Assembly (NCBI GenBank): GCA_024234735.1
Contig: JACKNV010000005.1
Coordinates: 124,001 to 188,000 of the forward strand
Length of the DNA stretch: 64,000 nucleotides
Direction: 5' to 3'
Origin: Pseudomonadales bacterium
Lineage (GTDB): Bacteria > Pseudomonadota > Gammaproteobacteria > Pseudomonadales > Halieaceae
In this document: positions 27,000-36,124 of the stretch, in pieces
How positions within the stretch are numbered: position 1 is the first letter of the stretch
How the letters are laid out: every line of letters starts with the position of its first letter
Position numbers and translations under genes: made by a program
Notes under the pieces: generated by a model
The model's input: the letters and a program-made list of their open reading frames with translations, nothing else
Database searches by the model: none
Told to the model about the DNA's origin: nothing

Positions 27000-27100
27000 A
27001 TCCTGGCCGGATGAATTCGGCGCTGCAGGCTCTTGCACGATCTTTTCTTTCCGGTTATCCGATGGTGACAGGATCTCCCTGAGCTGCCAACCTGTGGGCG

Positions 27101-28381
27101 ATGGCAGACGCACAACGTAACAGACCGCGCTTTCGGCTGGGGCTGGAAAGGCACCTGCAGGGCGAGCGTTTTCAGCAGGTGTTTCCCCTCCGCCGCCACT
27201 GGCCCGCCATTCTTTTCCTGTTGGTCTTCGATGTCATCTTCCTGCTTCCCGCCATTGGCACCGGCCGCGAGGCGCTGCAGCTGTGGGGCGCGCCGGAGGA
27301 CCTGTTCAGCCTGGTTGCGGCGCTGTTCACCACCTTCTGGCTGCTTGGCTGGTCGATGGCGCCACTGGTGATGACCGCCATTCTGCTGGCCATGCTGTTC
27401 GGACGGGAGGTGGTGCGGGTGCGACCGGGGCTGGTGCAGATATCCCTGGGTTTGCCCCTGTTCTCACTGCAGGCGCAGTACGAGGCCGCCGCCATACGCA
27501 ACCTCAGGCTCGAGCACCCCGCCGCGAAGTCGGGCACATCCTGGCGGGGGAGCCACGCTGCCTTTGCTTACGGCAATCAATCCGTGGAATTCGGCTCGGC
27601 GCTGGCGCAGCGGGACGTCGACCTGATCCGGGGCCGGATCGAGGCCGCTGCCGGCGTCAGGCTCGGCCAGGGCGAGGCGGCACCGGGAGAAGGCGCGGGC
27701 CTGTCGGCCGCCGCCAGTACTTGGCCAGGCGCGGCGACGGTCGCCGGCGACAAGCGCGCGGTGGAGCGGGCCCCGGGGTGGCAATCGCCCTCGGTGCTGG
27801 CACTGGTGGCGGCCAACCTGGTGGTGCTGGCCGGCGCGCTGTTCTACCAGTGGGATCTGGGCAGGGTACTGGTGCTGTACTGGGCGGAGAGCGCGATCAT
27901 CGGCTTCTTCAACCTGTGCAAGATCGGGGTGGTCGGGCGCTGGGCCGCGCTGCTGGCGGGCCCGTTTTTCGCAGGGCACTTCGGCGGCTTCATGGCGGCA
28001 CATTTTCTGTTCCTCCATGCCTTTTTCGTCCAGGGGCCTTCTGGTTTTTCCGGCAGTACCGACCTGCAGGAGGTCGCGGCGCTGTTCGCCGGCCTGTGGC
28101 CCGCCCTGCTGGTGCTTTTCTGCAGCCATGCGTTTTCTTTTTTCTACAATTTCCTGGGCAGGAAGGAATATGAAGGGCGCACGGTCGGGCAGCAGATGCA
28201 CGAGCCCTACAGCCGTATCGTGTTCATGCACCTGGTGCTGATTTTTGGCGGAGCGCTGGTGATGGTGCTCGGGGACGCCACACCGGTGCTGCTGGCTATC
28301 ATCTGTGTGAAGATTGCCGTGGATGTGCGCGCGCACCTGCGGCAGCGCGCGGCGGCCACCACCCCCGACCATACCCCGTAG
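27101..28381 (+). CDS. DUF6498-type integral membrane protein
   Basis: A 426-residue membrane protein with about seven hydrophobic segments. Two or three lie in the first 130 residues (HWPAILFLLVFDVIFLLPAI) and the rest after 230. The C-terminal region has the DUF6498 style (VLVLYWAESAIIGFFNLCKI, then a HFGGFMAAHFLFLHAFF stretch rich in His and aromatic residues). The middle portion (about 115-225) is soluble. The function is unknown. The gene stands alone between the TonB receptor and a convergent amidohydrolase gene. Confidence 0.75.
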   Translation: MADAQRNRPRFRLGLERHLQGERFQQVFPLRRHWPAILFLLVFDVIFLLPAIGTGREALQLWGAPEDLFSLVAALFTTFWLLGWSMAPLVMTAILLAMLFGREVVRVRPGLVQISLGLPLFSLQAQYEAAAIRNLRLEHPAAKSGTSWRGSHAAFAYGNQSVEFGSALAQRDVDLIRGRIEAAAGVRLGQGEAAPGEGAGLSAAASTWPGAATVAGDKRAVERAPGWQSPSVLALVAANLVVLAGALFYQWDLGRVLVLYWAESAIIGFFNLCKIGVVGRWAALLAGPFFAGHFGGFMAAHFLFLHAFFVQGPSGFSGSTDLQEVAALFAGLWPALLVLFCSHAFSFFYNFLGRKEYEGRTVGQQMHEPYSRIVFMHLVLIFGGALVMVLGDATPVLLAIICVKIAVDVRAHLRQRAAATTPDHTP

Positions 28382-28422
28382 GGCGGCCTTCAGGCAGCCG
28401 CCCCGGGCACGTGGAAGCGGCC

Positions 28423-30471
28423 TTAGAGGGGCGCGCTGTAAACCTGCTCGCCGGCGAACCAGGTTTCCAGCACTTCGGTGTCCGATACCGCGTCGATTCC
28501 GCCGTCCTTCGCCAGGGCGATGATGTCCCGGTCGAGCACGATGAAGTCCGCCTGCTTGCCCACTTCCAGCGAGCCGGTAATGTCTTCCTGCTGCAGCAGC
28601 CTGGCGCCGTTGATGGTGTAGGCGTCGATGGCGTCGAGGATATCCAGGCCCTCGGCAGGGTTGAGTGGGCCTTCGCCCTCGTCGCGGGTCACGGCTTTTT
28701 CGATATTCTGGAAAGGCCGCGGGTCGGCGGTATCCACCGGAGCATCGGAGCCGGCGGCCGGCACTCCCCCGGCATCCAGGAGGGTGCGCGCGGGATAGGC
28801 CTGCTGCATATAGTAGTTGTCCGGGTTGTACATATCGTCCAGTGAACCGACCTGGTCGATGAAGGGGATGACCGTGGCGTCGTACCAGTAGTCGCGCACT
28901 GCCCAGGCGTAGGTAAACGCCACCGGAATGTGCAGCGCCGCGATGCGGGCGATGTCGTCCGGGTGGATGAGTTGTGCGTGGGCGATGCTGTGGCGGTTGG
29001 TTACCGGCTTGTCGGTGGTCACCGCGGCGATGGCATCCACAGCGGTTCGCACTGCGCGGTCACCGATGGCGTGCAGGTGTACCCTGAAGCCGTTGGCGGC
29101 ACCGGCCGCCACGAAATCGCGTACCGTGTCGGCGTTCTGCATCAGCACGCCATTGGAGCGCTGGCACTGGGCGGGATGAAAGCCGTTGACGGTGATGAAA
29201 CTGTCGATCCGGGCCTGGCCCAGCGCGGCGATGCCCTGTTGCAGCGCTGCTTTGCAGGCGTCACTGGCGGGGTCGATGTAACCTAGGAAGGTGACGTCGC
29301 CGCTGTCCTCGTCCAGGCCAAAGTGCGGCTGGTAGTAATCCCGCAGCTGGGCCGCGTTGGGCAGCGTGGGCGGGGTAGACAGGGGGTTGCCCTCGATCAC
29401 GCCATCCACGAAGAATTTGAGCATGTCCGCCTTGATGTGGGGAATGGCGGCGTATTTTTCCCGGGTCGCTTGTGCCTGCTCGATGATGGCGTTTACATCG
29501 ACCACGCCATCGGTCTTGAAGTCGTTGGGGTCGTAATGCTGCGCCAGGCTGACCCTGAGGGTGAGCAGCCCCCTATCCACCAGGGCCTCGTACAGGGGTG
29601 CCAGCTCCGGGTTGTAGGCTGCGTCGAGGATCGAGGTGATGCCCAGGCTGTTGAAGCGTGCGGGAATCTGGCCGGCCTCTTCGACCATGCCCTCGACATT
29701 GCCGAGGATGGCGTGGCCGGCACCCAGCAGCTTGGGCGTGTCCTCGTGTACCTCGCCGTTGGGTTCGCCGCTGGCGTCCAGGCCCACGAAAGGTGCGAAG
29801 TCGCGGAACTCGCCGGCCAGGGTCGCCGCGCTCAGCCCCACCTGTTCGCCGGCGGCATTGCTGGCCAGTGCCAGCCCGGCGCTGTTGGTGGCGTTGTGGT
29901 GGCCGTCGCTGCCTCCCAGCAGGATGGGATGCTCAGTGGAGGCGGCATCCAGCGCCTGGCGCAGGGTGGCCAGCCCGTCAGCGGGTTTGTTGTCCTGGGC
30001 GAAGTTCCACTGCTTGACCAGCAGCCACTGGCCCGGCGGCACCTGCAGCCGCTCCAGGCAGGCGCCGGCGAAAGCCGCCAGTTCCGCCAGGTCGACCGGC
30101 TGGTTGTCCAGGTTGCAGTCCTCCAGTTCGATGATGCCAACCGGGTGGACGTGGGCATCGTGCAGCCCGGGCAGTACCCGCCTGCCCTGCAGGTCGGTAA
30201 CCACGGTGTCTTCACCTATCCAGGCGGCAGCCGCGTCGTCGTCGCCAACGAACACGATTTCATCGCCGCTGATGGCCATGGCGCTGACGCTGCGTTGCTC
30301 GCCGTCGGCGGTGTAGATGGCGCCATTGATGAATACCCGCTGGGCTGCCGGGGTCGCTGCTGCGGACTGGGCCGTGGGGTCGGGCGCGGTGCTGTCCGGT
30401 TTGTCCTGGCAGCCCGACAGGGCTGTGGCGAGCACGGCAAGGGCGAGCAGTCGATACAAGGGTTTGGTCAT
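28423..30471 (-). CDS. Amidohydrolase family lipoprotein (YtcJ-like)
   Basis: A 682-residue exported amidohydrolase. The lipobox LSGC places the lipidated Cys at residue 21, followed by a Pro/Ala/Thr-rich linker. The amidohydrolase_3 fold then begins with the metal-binding GLHDAHVHP (about 105-113), continues with RVHLHAIGDRAVRTAVDAI and NRHSIAHAQLI, and has the late aspartate in GVPAAGSDAPVD. YtcJ-like enzymes hydrolyse C-N bonds in small molecules, but the substrate here is unknown. It is anchored in the periplasm. It is transcribed divergently from the TPR-sulfotransferase gene. Confidence 0.88.
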   Translation of the reverse strand: MTKPLYRLLALAVLATALSGCQDKPDSTAPDPTAQSAAATPAAQRVFINGAIYTADGEQRSVSAMAISGDEIVFVGDDDAAAAWIGEDTVVTDLQGRRVLPGLHDAHVHPVGIIELEDCNLDNQPVDLAELAAFAGACLERLQVPPGQWLLVKQWNFAQDNKPADGLATLRQALDAASTEHPILLGGSDGHHNATNSAGLALASNAAGEQVGLSAATLAGEFRDFAPFVGLDASGEPNGEVHEDTPKLLGAGHAILGNVEGMVEEAGQIPARFNSLGITSILDAAYNPELAPLYEALVDRGLLTLRVSLAQHYDPNDFKTDGVVDVNAIIEQAQATREKYAAIPHIKADMLKFFVDGVIEGNPLSTPPTLPNAAQLRDYYQPHFGLDEDSGDVTFLGYIDPASDACKAALQQGIAALGQARIDSFITVNGFHPAQCQRSNGVLMQNADTVRDFVAAGAANGFRVHLHAIGDRAVRTAVDAIAAVTTDKPVTNRHSIAHAQLIHPDDIARIAALHIPVAFTYAWAVRDYWYDATVIPFIDQVGSLDDMYNPDNYYMQQAYPARTLLDAGGVPAAGSDAPVDTADPRPFQNIEKAVTRDEGEGPLNPAEGLDILDAIDAYTINGARLLQQEDITGSLEVGKQADFIVLDRDIIALAKDGGIDAVSDTEVLETWFAGEQVYSAPL

Positions 30472-30669
30472 GGTGCGGGTTCCCTGGCTGGATTCGTTGT
30501 ATGGCAGCGGGTTATCCTTTCATCGCAATAGCCGGGTGTGTATACCCCTAAGGGGATAGGGCCGGCCCGCGCGCGTTGAGCGCCCCGCGCGGGAGTGATA
30601 GGGTGACCTCCCGCCCGGCATTCGGCGCTGTTGTCGGGGCCGCCACCTTTCAGGAACCTTGCCGCAACG

Positions 30670-32262
30670 ATGAACAGCAACCGTCCCAAGGGGCCACCGG
30701 TCAATCCCCGCGAGTTGATGGCCAGGGGCTTTCGCGCCCTGTCGCGGGGCAATTTCGACGAGGCGTCCACGTGCTGCAAGCTGGTGCTGGAGCGCCAGCC
30801 CCAGCTGGTGCCGGCACATTTCCTGGTGGGCCTGATCGGCCTGGCCACGGGCGATCGCAGTACCGCCCAGGCGGCCTTTACCACCGTCACCCGGCTGGAA
30901 CCGGGGCACGCCGCCGCCTGGGCCCACCTTGCCAAGCTGATGGCCGAGGGCGGCCAGGTCAACCGCGCCGATATCGCCCTGGACAATGCGGTCAGGTTCG
31001 AGTCCGGTGATATTCCCCAGGTGCTGGACGTGATCGGCACGACCTATGCCCTGCTGGGGGAGCACCGCAGCGCGGACCAGTGGTATCGGCGCGCTGCCGA
31101 GGGCCAGCCGGACAACCCCGCGCTGCGCATCAACCATGCCAACAACCTGATCTACCTGGGGGAGACAACCCGGGCGGAACAGGAACTGGCGGCGGCGCTG
31201 CGGTTGGGGCGCGGCCACGCCCAGGCCCACTGGCTGCTGGCCGGGCTGGAGAAGGCCCGCGACCACGGCCACCTGGCGGAAATGCAGGCAATGCTGCAGC
31301 AGCGTGCGCTACCGTTGCGGGCGCAGGCCTTCCTGCACTATGCCATGGGCAAGGAACACGAGGACCTGCAGGAATGGGACGCTGCCTTCGAGGCCTTTGT
31401 CGCCGGCGCGCGTGCCCGCCGGGCCACCCTGCAGTTTGACGAGCAACTCGAAAGCGCCACCTTTGCGGCGCTGGAGGAAATCTATACCAGTGACTGGCTG
31501 GCGGGCCGCGGCGCGGGCAACGAGGATCCCTCGCCGGTTTTTATCATCGGCCAGCCGCGTACCGGCACCACCCTGGTGGAGCGTATCATTACCGCCCACT
31601 CGGCGGTGCATTCAGCGGGGGAGTTGCAGCAGTTCGGCAACTGCATTCGCCGTCTCACCCGCTATGACCGCCAGGAGCGGTTCGCGCCGGAGTTGTTCGA
31701 CCGGGCCCGGGACATCGACCCGCAGGTGCTGGGAAGCGAATACCTGCTGCGCACCACCAAACTGCGCGGTACCCTGCCACGCTTCGTGGACAAGCTACCC
31801 TACAATTACCTGTTTCTGCCTCATATCCTGGCGGCGCTGCCCAATGCCCGGGTGATCCACCTGGTGCGCGATCCGCGCGATGCCTGCTTCTCGGTATACA
31901 AGCAACTGTTCGCCGATGCCTACCCCCATTCCTATGACCTGGAGGAAATGGCCCGTCACTTCGTGCGTTACCATCGCCTGATGCAAACCTGGCGGGAGCG
32001 CTTTCCAGGGCGTTTCCTCGATGTCCACTACGAGGAAGTGGTGGCGAATCTCGAGGACAACGCCCGCCGCATCATGGCCTACCTGGAACTGCCCTGGGAG
32101 GACGCCTGCGTGAACTTTCACCAGCAGGACAGTGCGGTCAGCACCGCCAGCGCCGTGCAGGTGCGCGAGCCGGCCCACAGCCGTTCGGTGGGACGCTGGC
32201 GGCGCTATGAGCGCCAGTTACAGCCGGTGCTGGATATTCTGCGCGATGAGGGCGTTATCTGA
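30670..32262 (+). CDS. TPR-repeat protein with C-terminal sulfotransferase domain
   Basis: A 530-residue two-part protein. The first ~240 residues hold tetratricopeptide repeats (for example RALSRGNFDEASTCCKLVLE and HAAAWAHLAKLMAEGG). The C-terminal ~260 residues are a sulfotransferase: the PAPS 5'-phosphosulfate loop is FIIGQPRTGTTLVERII and the 3'-phosphate region is RVIHLVRDPRDACFSVY. It would transfer sulfate from PAPS to an unknown acceptor in the cytoplasm or at the membrane. The ATG at 30670 is chosen over an upstream TTG at 30631. Two arylsulfatases occur in the same window, but no direct link is shown. Confidence 0.9.
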   Translation: MNSNRPKGPPVNPRELMARGFRALSRGNFDEASTCCKLVLERQPQLVPAHFLVGLIGLATGDRSTAQAAFTTVTRLEPGHAAAWAHLAKLMAEGGQVNRADIALDNAVRFESGDIPQVLDVIGTTYALLGEHRSADQWYRRAAEGQPDNPALRINHANNLIYLGETTRAEQELAAALRLGRGHAQAHWLLAGLEKARDHGHLAEMQAMLQQRALPLRAQAFLHYAMGKEHEDLQEWDAAFEAFVAGARARRATLQFDEQLESATFAALEEIYTSDWLAGRGAGNEDPSPVFIIGQPRTGTTLVERIITAHSAVHSAGELQQFGNCIRRLTRYDRQERFAPELFDRARDIDPQVLGSEYLLRTTKLRGTLPRFVDKLPYNYLFLPHILAALPNARVIHLVRDPRDACFSVYKQLFADAYPHSYDLEEMARHFVRYHRLMQTWRERFPGRFLDVHYEEVVANLEDNARRIMAYLELPWEDACVNFHQQDSAVSTASAVQVREPAHSRSVGRWRRYERQLQPVLDILRDEGVI

Positions 32263-32319
32263 AGCCGCCTGGTCGAATGAAACCGACCCTGCAAATGCCG
32301 AGGCCCGATGGCGTGGGTA

Positions 32320-33156
32320 TCAATCCGCCACGCTGCGCTGCAGGTAGGGCACCAGGGTGTCGCCGCCGGCGTATTCCCCGGCGCTCATCACCGAATCCAG
32401 GAACAGGTAGAACAGCTCCGCCTGGGAGCTGACTTCCAGCTTGGCGTAGGCGTGCTTGCGGTGCAGTTTTACCGTCTCCACGGATATCGACAGCTTCTCG
32501 GCCAGGGTCTTGGTGCTGTGCCCGTGCAGCACCAGCTTGATCACCTGGGCCTCGCGCTCGGTGAGCAGGCTGCTGCCGAAGGCACTGAGGGCGGCATGCA
32601 GTTGTGCCCGCAGGTTGATGCCCGATGACTGCTTGCCGGCCTCCACCCAGTGTTGCTGACACAGCAGGTCGATGGTGGGGCGGATATCCCGCAGCAGTTC
32701 CAGCTCCTTGCCGCTGAAGCGGCTCCTGTTTTGCAGCTTGCCCAGGGCGATATTGACGAAGCCCTCCGGCCCCAGCGGGACCAGGTAGCCGCACTCGTCG
32801 CGGTAACCGCAGTTGCGGTACCAGGACTTATAGTAATCGCTGTCGCGGAAATCCTTGGGCGCGAGATCGCCCAGGCGGAACACGCCGAAGGACTTGTCCC
32901 GGGTGGCCGCCAGGTAGAAGGGGTCCAGCAGGAAGGCCCCGCGCACGTAGACGTCGAGGGTGGAGCGAGTAGCGCCCGGCGGTACTTCGAAGTGCTCGAT
33001 CTGCGGCAGGTCGGTGCCCGGGTAGAGAATGACTGTGGCATCGTCGCAGCTCACCAGTTGCTTGAGCATCTCTACCAGCGCGTCGACGAAGGCATCGCTG
33101 CCCACCGCGGGAATCAACCGGGCGAGGTGGGAGCTGAATTGCGAGAGGGTTTGCAT
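32320..33156 (-). CDS. LuxR-family transcriptional regulator
   Basis: A 278-residue regulator. The N-terminal ~195 residues form a putative GAF/PAS-like sensing region without a recognised receiver motif. The C-terminal LuxR HTH is at about 205-262, with LTEREAQVIKLVLHGHSTKT and ISVETVKLHRKHAYAKLEV. The start at ATG 33156 is chosen because the first 19 residues of the longer frame are Arg-rich and unlike the family, though no clear ribosome site exists. It is convergent with the TPR-sulfotransferase gene and lies downstream of the sulfatase terminator. Its target is unknown. Confidence 0.85.
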   Translation of the reverse strand: MQTLSQFSSHLARLIPAVGSDAFVDALVEMLKQLVSCDDATVILYPGTDLPQIEHFEVPPGATRSTLDVYVRGAFLLDPFYLAATRDKSFGVFRLGDLAPKDFRDSDYYKSWYRNCGYRDECGYLVPLGPEGFVNIALGKLQNRSRFSGKELELLRDIRPTIDLLCQQHWVEAGKQSSGINLRAQLHAALSAFGSSLLTEREAQVIKLVLHGHSTKTLAEKLSISVETVKLHRKHAYAKLEVSSQAELFYLFLDSVMSAGEYAGGDTLVPYLQRSVAD

Positions 33157-33256
33157 GGGGGCGGCCTGGCGTCGAGTGGCACTATCATAGCGCGATTGAC
33201 GGCGGCCGCGCACCTGCGCGGACCGGTTGCGCGGTTACATGAAGTTCCTCCTATGC

Positions 33257-33282
33257 ATAAAAAAGGCCTCCGAAGAGGCCTT
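33257..33282 (-). terminator. Intrinsic terminator of the 33.3-34.9 kb arylsulfatase gene
   Basis: On the minus strand AAGGCCTC-TTCG-GAGGCCTT forms a perfect 8-bp stem with a TTCG loop, followed directly by four further T residues. It starts 19 bases after the arylsulfatase stop codon, the expected place for a Rho-independent terminator. Confidence 0.88.
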
Positions 33283-33300
33283 GATCAGTCGCCGCGGCTG

Positions 33301-34908
33301 TTACTGGGCGCCGCCTGGGTTGGTCAACTGGTCCATCACCTGGTCCAGGGAGAAACTGGCCGCTTTCTGGCGCGGCGGAAACTCCTTGAAGGTAGCCAGG
33401 AACTGGGCCACGTAGTCCTGCGCCGGGACCAGCAGGAAGGCGTGGTCGATCAGCCAGTCGTAGTAGGTGTTGGAGGTCTCCTCGGCGCGCTCGTAGGGGT
33501 CGCGGCGCAGGTTGAACATCAGCGGCACGCGCAGCGGCACGAAAGGCTCCATCCACACGCGGAAGGTGCCCTGGGTCTTCTGCTCCATGAAGATCAGTTT
33601 CCAGTCGTTGTAGCGCAAGGCCGTGAGGTCGCCGTCATCGGAGAAGTAGAAGATCTCGCGGCGCGGGGCCTCGTTGCTCTTGCCGGTGAGGAAGGGCAGG
33701 AAGTTATAGCCGTCCAGGTGCACCTTGTAGTTGCGGCCGATAGCGCTGTAGCCCTTCAGCAGCTTTTCCTTGATCTGCGGCTGGCCGGCGGCGGCCAGGA
33801 AGGTGGGCAGCCAGTCCATGTGGTGCATGATCTCGTTGGAGACCGAGCCCGCCTTGATGTTGCCCGGCCAACGCACCATGGCCGGCACCCGCCAACCGCC
33901 TTCCCAGTTGGTGTTCTTCTCGCCCCGGAAGGGGGTGGATGCGGCGTCGGGCCAGGTGTTGTAATGCGGGCCGTTGTCGGTGGAGTAGAACACGATGGTA
34001 TCGTTGGCAATGCCCAGCTTGTCGAGCTTGTCCAGGAACAGGCCGATGTGGGCGTCGTGTTCCAGCATGCCGCAAGTGTATTCGTCCGCGCGTGGGTACT
34101 CCTTCAGGCACTTCTCCATGTTCTGGTCGGAGACGTGGGTGCGAAAGTGCATGCGGGTGCCACTCCACCAGACGAAAAAGGGCTTCTTCTCCGCCACTGC
34201 CTTGTCGATGAATTTCAGGGCCGCCGCCGAGGTTTCGTCATCCACCACTTCCATGCGCGCGCGGGTCAACGGCCCGGTGTCCTGGATCTTGCCGTCCGCG
34301 CTGGAGCGGATCACGCCGCGCGGCCCGTACTTCTTGCGGAAGTCCGGGTCCTTGGGGTAGTCCGGATTTTCCGGCTCTTCCTCGGCGTTGAGGTGATAGA
34401 GGTTGCCGAAGAACTCGTCGAAACCGTGGTTGGTCGGCAGGTGCTCGTCGCGGTCGCCCAGGTGGTTCTTACCGAACTGGCCGGTCACGTAACCCTGCGC
34501 CTTGAGCAGGCCGGCGATGGTGGGGTCTTCCTCGCGCATGCCCAGCTTGGCCCCGGGCAGGCCGACCTTGGAGAGGCCGGTGCGGAACACCGACTGGCCG
34601 GTGATGAAGGAGGAGCGCCCGGCGGTGCAGCTCTGCTCGCCGTAGTAGTCGGTGAACAGCATGCCCTCGTTGGCGATGCGATCGATGTTGGGGGTGCGGT
34701 AGCCCATCATGCCCATAGTATAGGCGCTGACGTTGGAGCGCCCCACATCGTCGCCCCATATGACCAGGATATTGGGCTTGTCGGCGGCCTGGACAACGGC
34801 GGCCGCCAGGGTCAGCAGGCCTGTCAGCAGGGCGCTGCCCAGACGGGGCAGGAGCGCGGGCCGCCGCGCCTGCCGCAAGGCGCGGCGATGAGTGAAGCAG
34901 GAGATCAT
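33301..34908 (-). CDS. Arylsulfatase, exported
   Basis: A 535-residue sulfatase. The signal region (about 20-41) ends in VVQAA. The metal-site aspartates are in WGDDVGRSN (D53, D54). The formylglycine motif is CTAGR at 94-98, the Cys-X-Ala variant of the usual Cys-X-Pro. Other blocks are GYVTGQFGKNHLGD and FYSTDNGPH. It should release sulfate from an organic ester in the periplasm. It is monocistronic with its own terminator. The divergent LysR gene 140 bases away is the likely regulator; this is inference from layout. It differs from the 869-residue sulfatase at 3.8-6.4 kb by lacking the extra C-terminal domain. Confidence 0.94.
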   Translation of the reverse strand: MISCFTHRRALRQARRPALLPRLGSALLTGLLTLAAAVVQAADKPNILVIWGDDVGRSNVSAYTMGMMGYRTPNIDRIANEGMLFTDYYGEQSCTAGRSSFITGQSVFRTGLSKVGLPGAKLGMREEDPTIAGLLKAQGYVTGQFGKNHLGDRDEHLPTNHGFDEFFGNLYHLNAEEEPENPDYPKDPDFRKKYGPRGVIRSSADGKIQDTGPLTRARMEVVDDETSAAALKFIDKAVAEKKPFFVWWSGTRMHFRTHVSDQNMEKCLKEYPRADEYTCGMLEHDAHIGLFLDKLDKLGIANDTIVFYSTDNGPHYNTWPDAASTPFRGEKNTNWEGGWRVPAMVRWPGNIKAGSVSNEIMHHMDWLPTFLAAAGQPQIKEKLLKGYSAIGRNYKVHLDGYNFLPFLTGKSNEAPRREIFYFSDDGDLTALRYNDWKLIFMEQKTQGTFRVWMEPFVPLRVPLMFNLRRDPYERAEETSNTYYDWLIDHAFLLVPAQDYVAQFLATFKEFPPRQKAASFSLDQVMDQLTNPGGAQ

Positions 34909-35048
34909 GATTTGCGGTCCTCGATTTGGGATGGATTCTTGTATTGGTCATCAGAGGTGACGCACAGGGGCGTTCCCGCAGATCACTCTAGGTAGAGATC
35001 GGCTATAATTCCAATGCAACGTAAAGCAATGAGTGATTACAAATTGTT

Positions 35049-36008
35049 ATGAGTGTCAATTTTCGCCAGCTGCAGCATGCCCAGGCACTGGCCCGGCACC
35101 GCAACTTCCGGCTGGCTGCCGCCCAGCTGCACATCAGCCAGCCCGCGCTGACCCGCAGTATCCAGTCCCTGGAGGCGTCCGTGGGAGCACGCCTGTTCGA
35201 CCGCCTGCCCTCGGGGGTGGAACTCACCCCGGTGGGCGAGTTGTTTATACAGGGCGGGCACCGGGTGCTGCGCGAGGCCAGGGACCTGCAGCAGGCGGTG
35301 GCCGACATGCTGGGCCTGGCGCGCGGCTCGCTGGTGATATCCACCGGCCCCTACCCCGGGCATGCGCTGGTACCCGACGCGGTGGCGGCCCTGAGTCGCT
35401 CCGCGCCGGATGTCTACTGCCGCATCCGCGAGGCGGACTGGACCGAAGTGCCCGCCCACCTGCTGGAGCGCAGTTCCGAGGTGGCGGTGGCCGACTTCAG
35501 CCTGGTGGCCGGTGACGAGCGCTTTGCCACCGAGCTGCTGATCGATGATCCGTTCCATTTCGTGTGTCGCAGCGGGCACCCGCTGGCGGGGCGAGGCCAT
35601 GTCACGCTGGAGGAATTCAATCGCTACCCGCTGGTGGGTAATCGGGTGCCGGAGCGGGTCGGTCGTTTCCTCGAACTGGCGGCCGGGGAGGCAGGGGGGC
35701 CGGGGCCGGCGGGGCCGTTTCGGGTGAAGATCGATGTCGTCACCTTTGCCGCGGCCAAGCGCATCATGCTGGGCTCAGACAGCATCAGCATGACGCCGCT
35801 GCCGCAGGTGGCGGATGAACTGCTGGCGGGCAGCCTGACCCTGTTGCGGGTGGATATTCCAACCCCGCGCATGCAATCGGGCCTGATCCACCTGGCCGGG
35901 CGCAGCCTCAGCCCCACCGCCTGCAGGTTTGTGGCCGAACTGCGCCGCATCAAGGTCGAAATGGAGCGGCGCGCAGCCGGGCTGGCCGCCCGTTTCGGGC
36001 TCGCCTGA
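35049..36008 (+). CDS. LysR-family transcriptional regulator
   Basis: A 319-residue LysR-type regulator with the HTH at about 4-62 (LARHRNFRLAAAQLHISQPA, ALTRSIQSLEASVGARLFDR) and an effector domain after residue 90. It is divergent from the arylsulfatase gene, with a 140-base shared control region that is AT-rich around 34990-35040. LysR proteins commonly act on the divergent gene, so regulation of the sulfatase is plausible. The carotenoid oxygenase gene downstream has its own promoter. The ATG at 35049 gives the normal family N-terminus. Confidence 0.92.
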   Translation: MSVNFRQLQHAQALARHRNFRLAAAQLHISQPALTRSIQSLEASVGARLFDRLPSGVELTPVGELFIQGGHRVLREARDLQQAVADMLGLARGSLVISTGPYPGHALVPDAVAALSRSAPDVYCRIREADWTEVPAHLLERSSEVAVADFSLVAGDERFATELLIDDPFHFVCRSGHPLAGRGHVTLEEFNRYPLVGNRVPERVGRFLELAAGEAGGPGPAGPFRVKIDVVTFAAAKRIMLGSDSISMTPLPQVADELLAGSLTLLRVDIPTPRMQSGLIHLAGRSLSPTACRFVAELRRIKVEMERRAAGLAARFGLA

Positions 36009-36047
36009 GGGCGCCGGCGGCCTGCGCCGTCCGCCCCGGATTAAAGC

Positions 36048-36075
36048 TTGCATAAAAGAACCAAAATTCTATAAT
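36048..36075 (+). promoter_or_regulatory. Sigma70-type promoter for the carotenoid oxygenase gene
   Basis: A -35 box TTGCAT at 36048-36053 and a consensus -10 box TATAAT at 36070-36075 are separated by 16 bp. The predicted start site is near 36082, about 40 bases before the ATG of the carotenoid oxygenase. The match is good for a GC-rich genome. Confidence 0.7.
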
Positions 36076-36124
36076 CCTGTGATGGCCGCGATCATGACGG
36101 CGGGGTAAACAATGGGAGACAGCC

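Noticed and set aside
32650..34995. A 781-codon open frame opposite the second arylsulfatase and the LuxR gene
   Set aside because: It spans two unrelated genes on the other strand and has low-complexity composition typical of GC-rich shadows.
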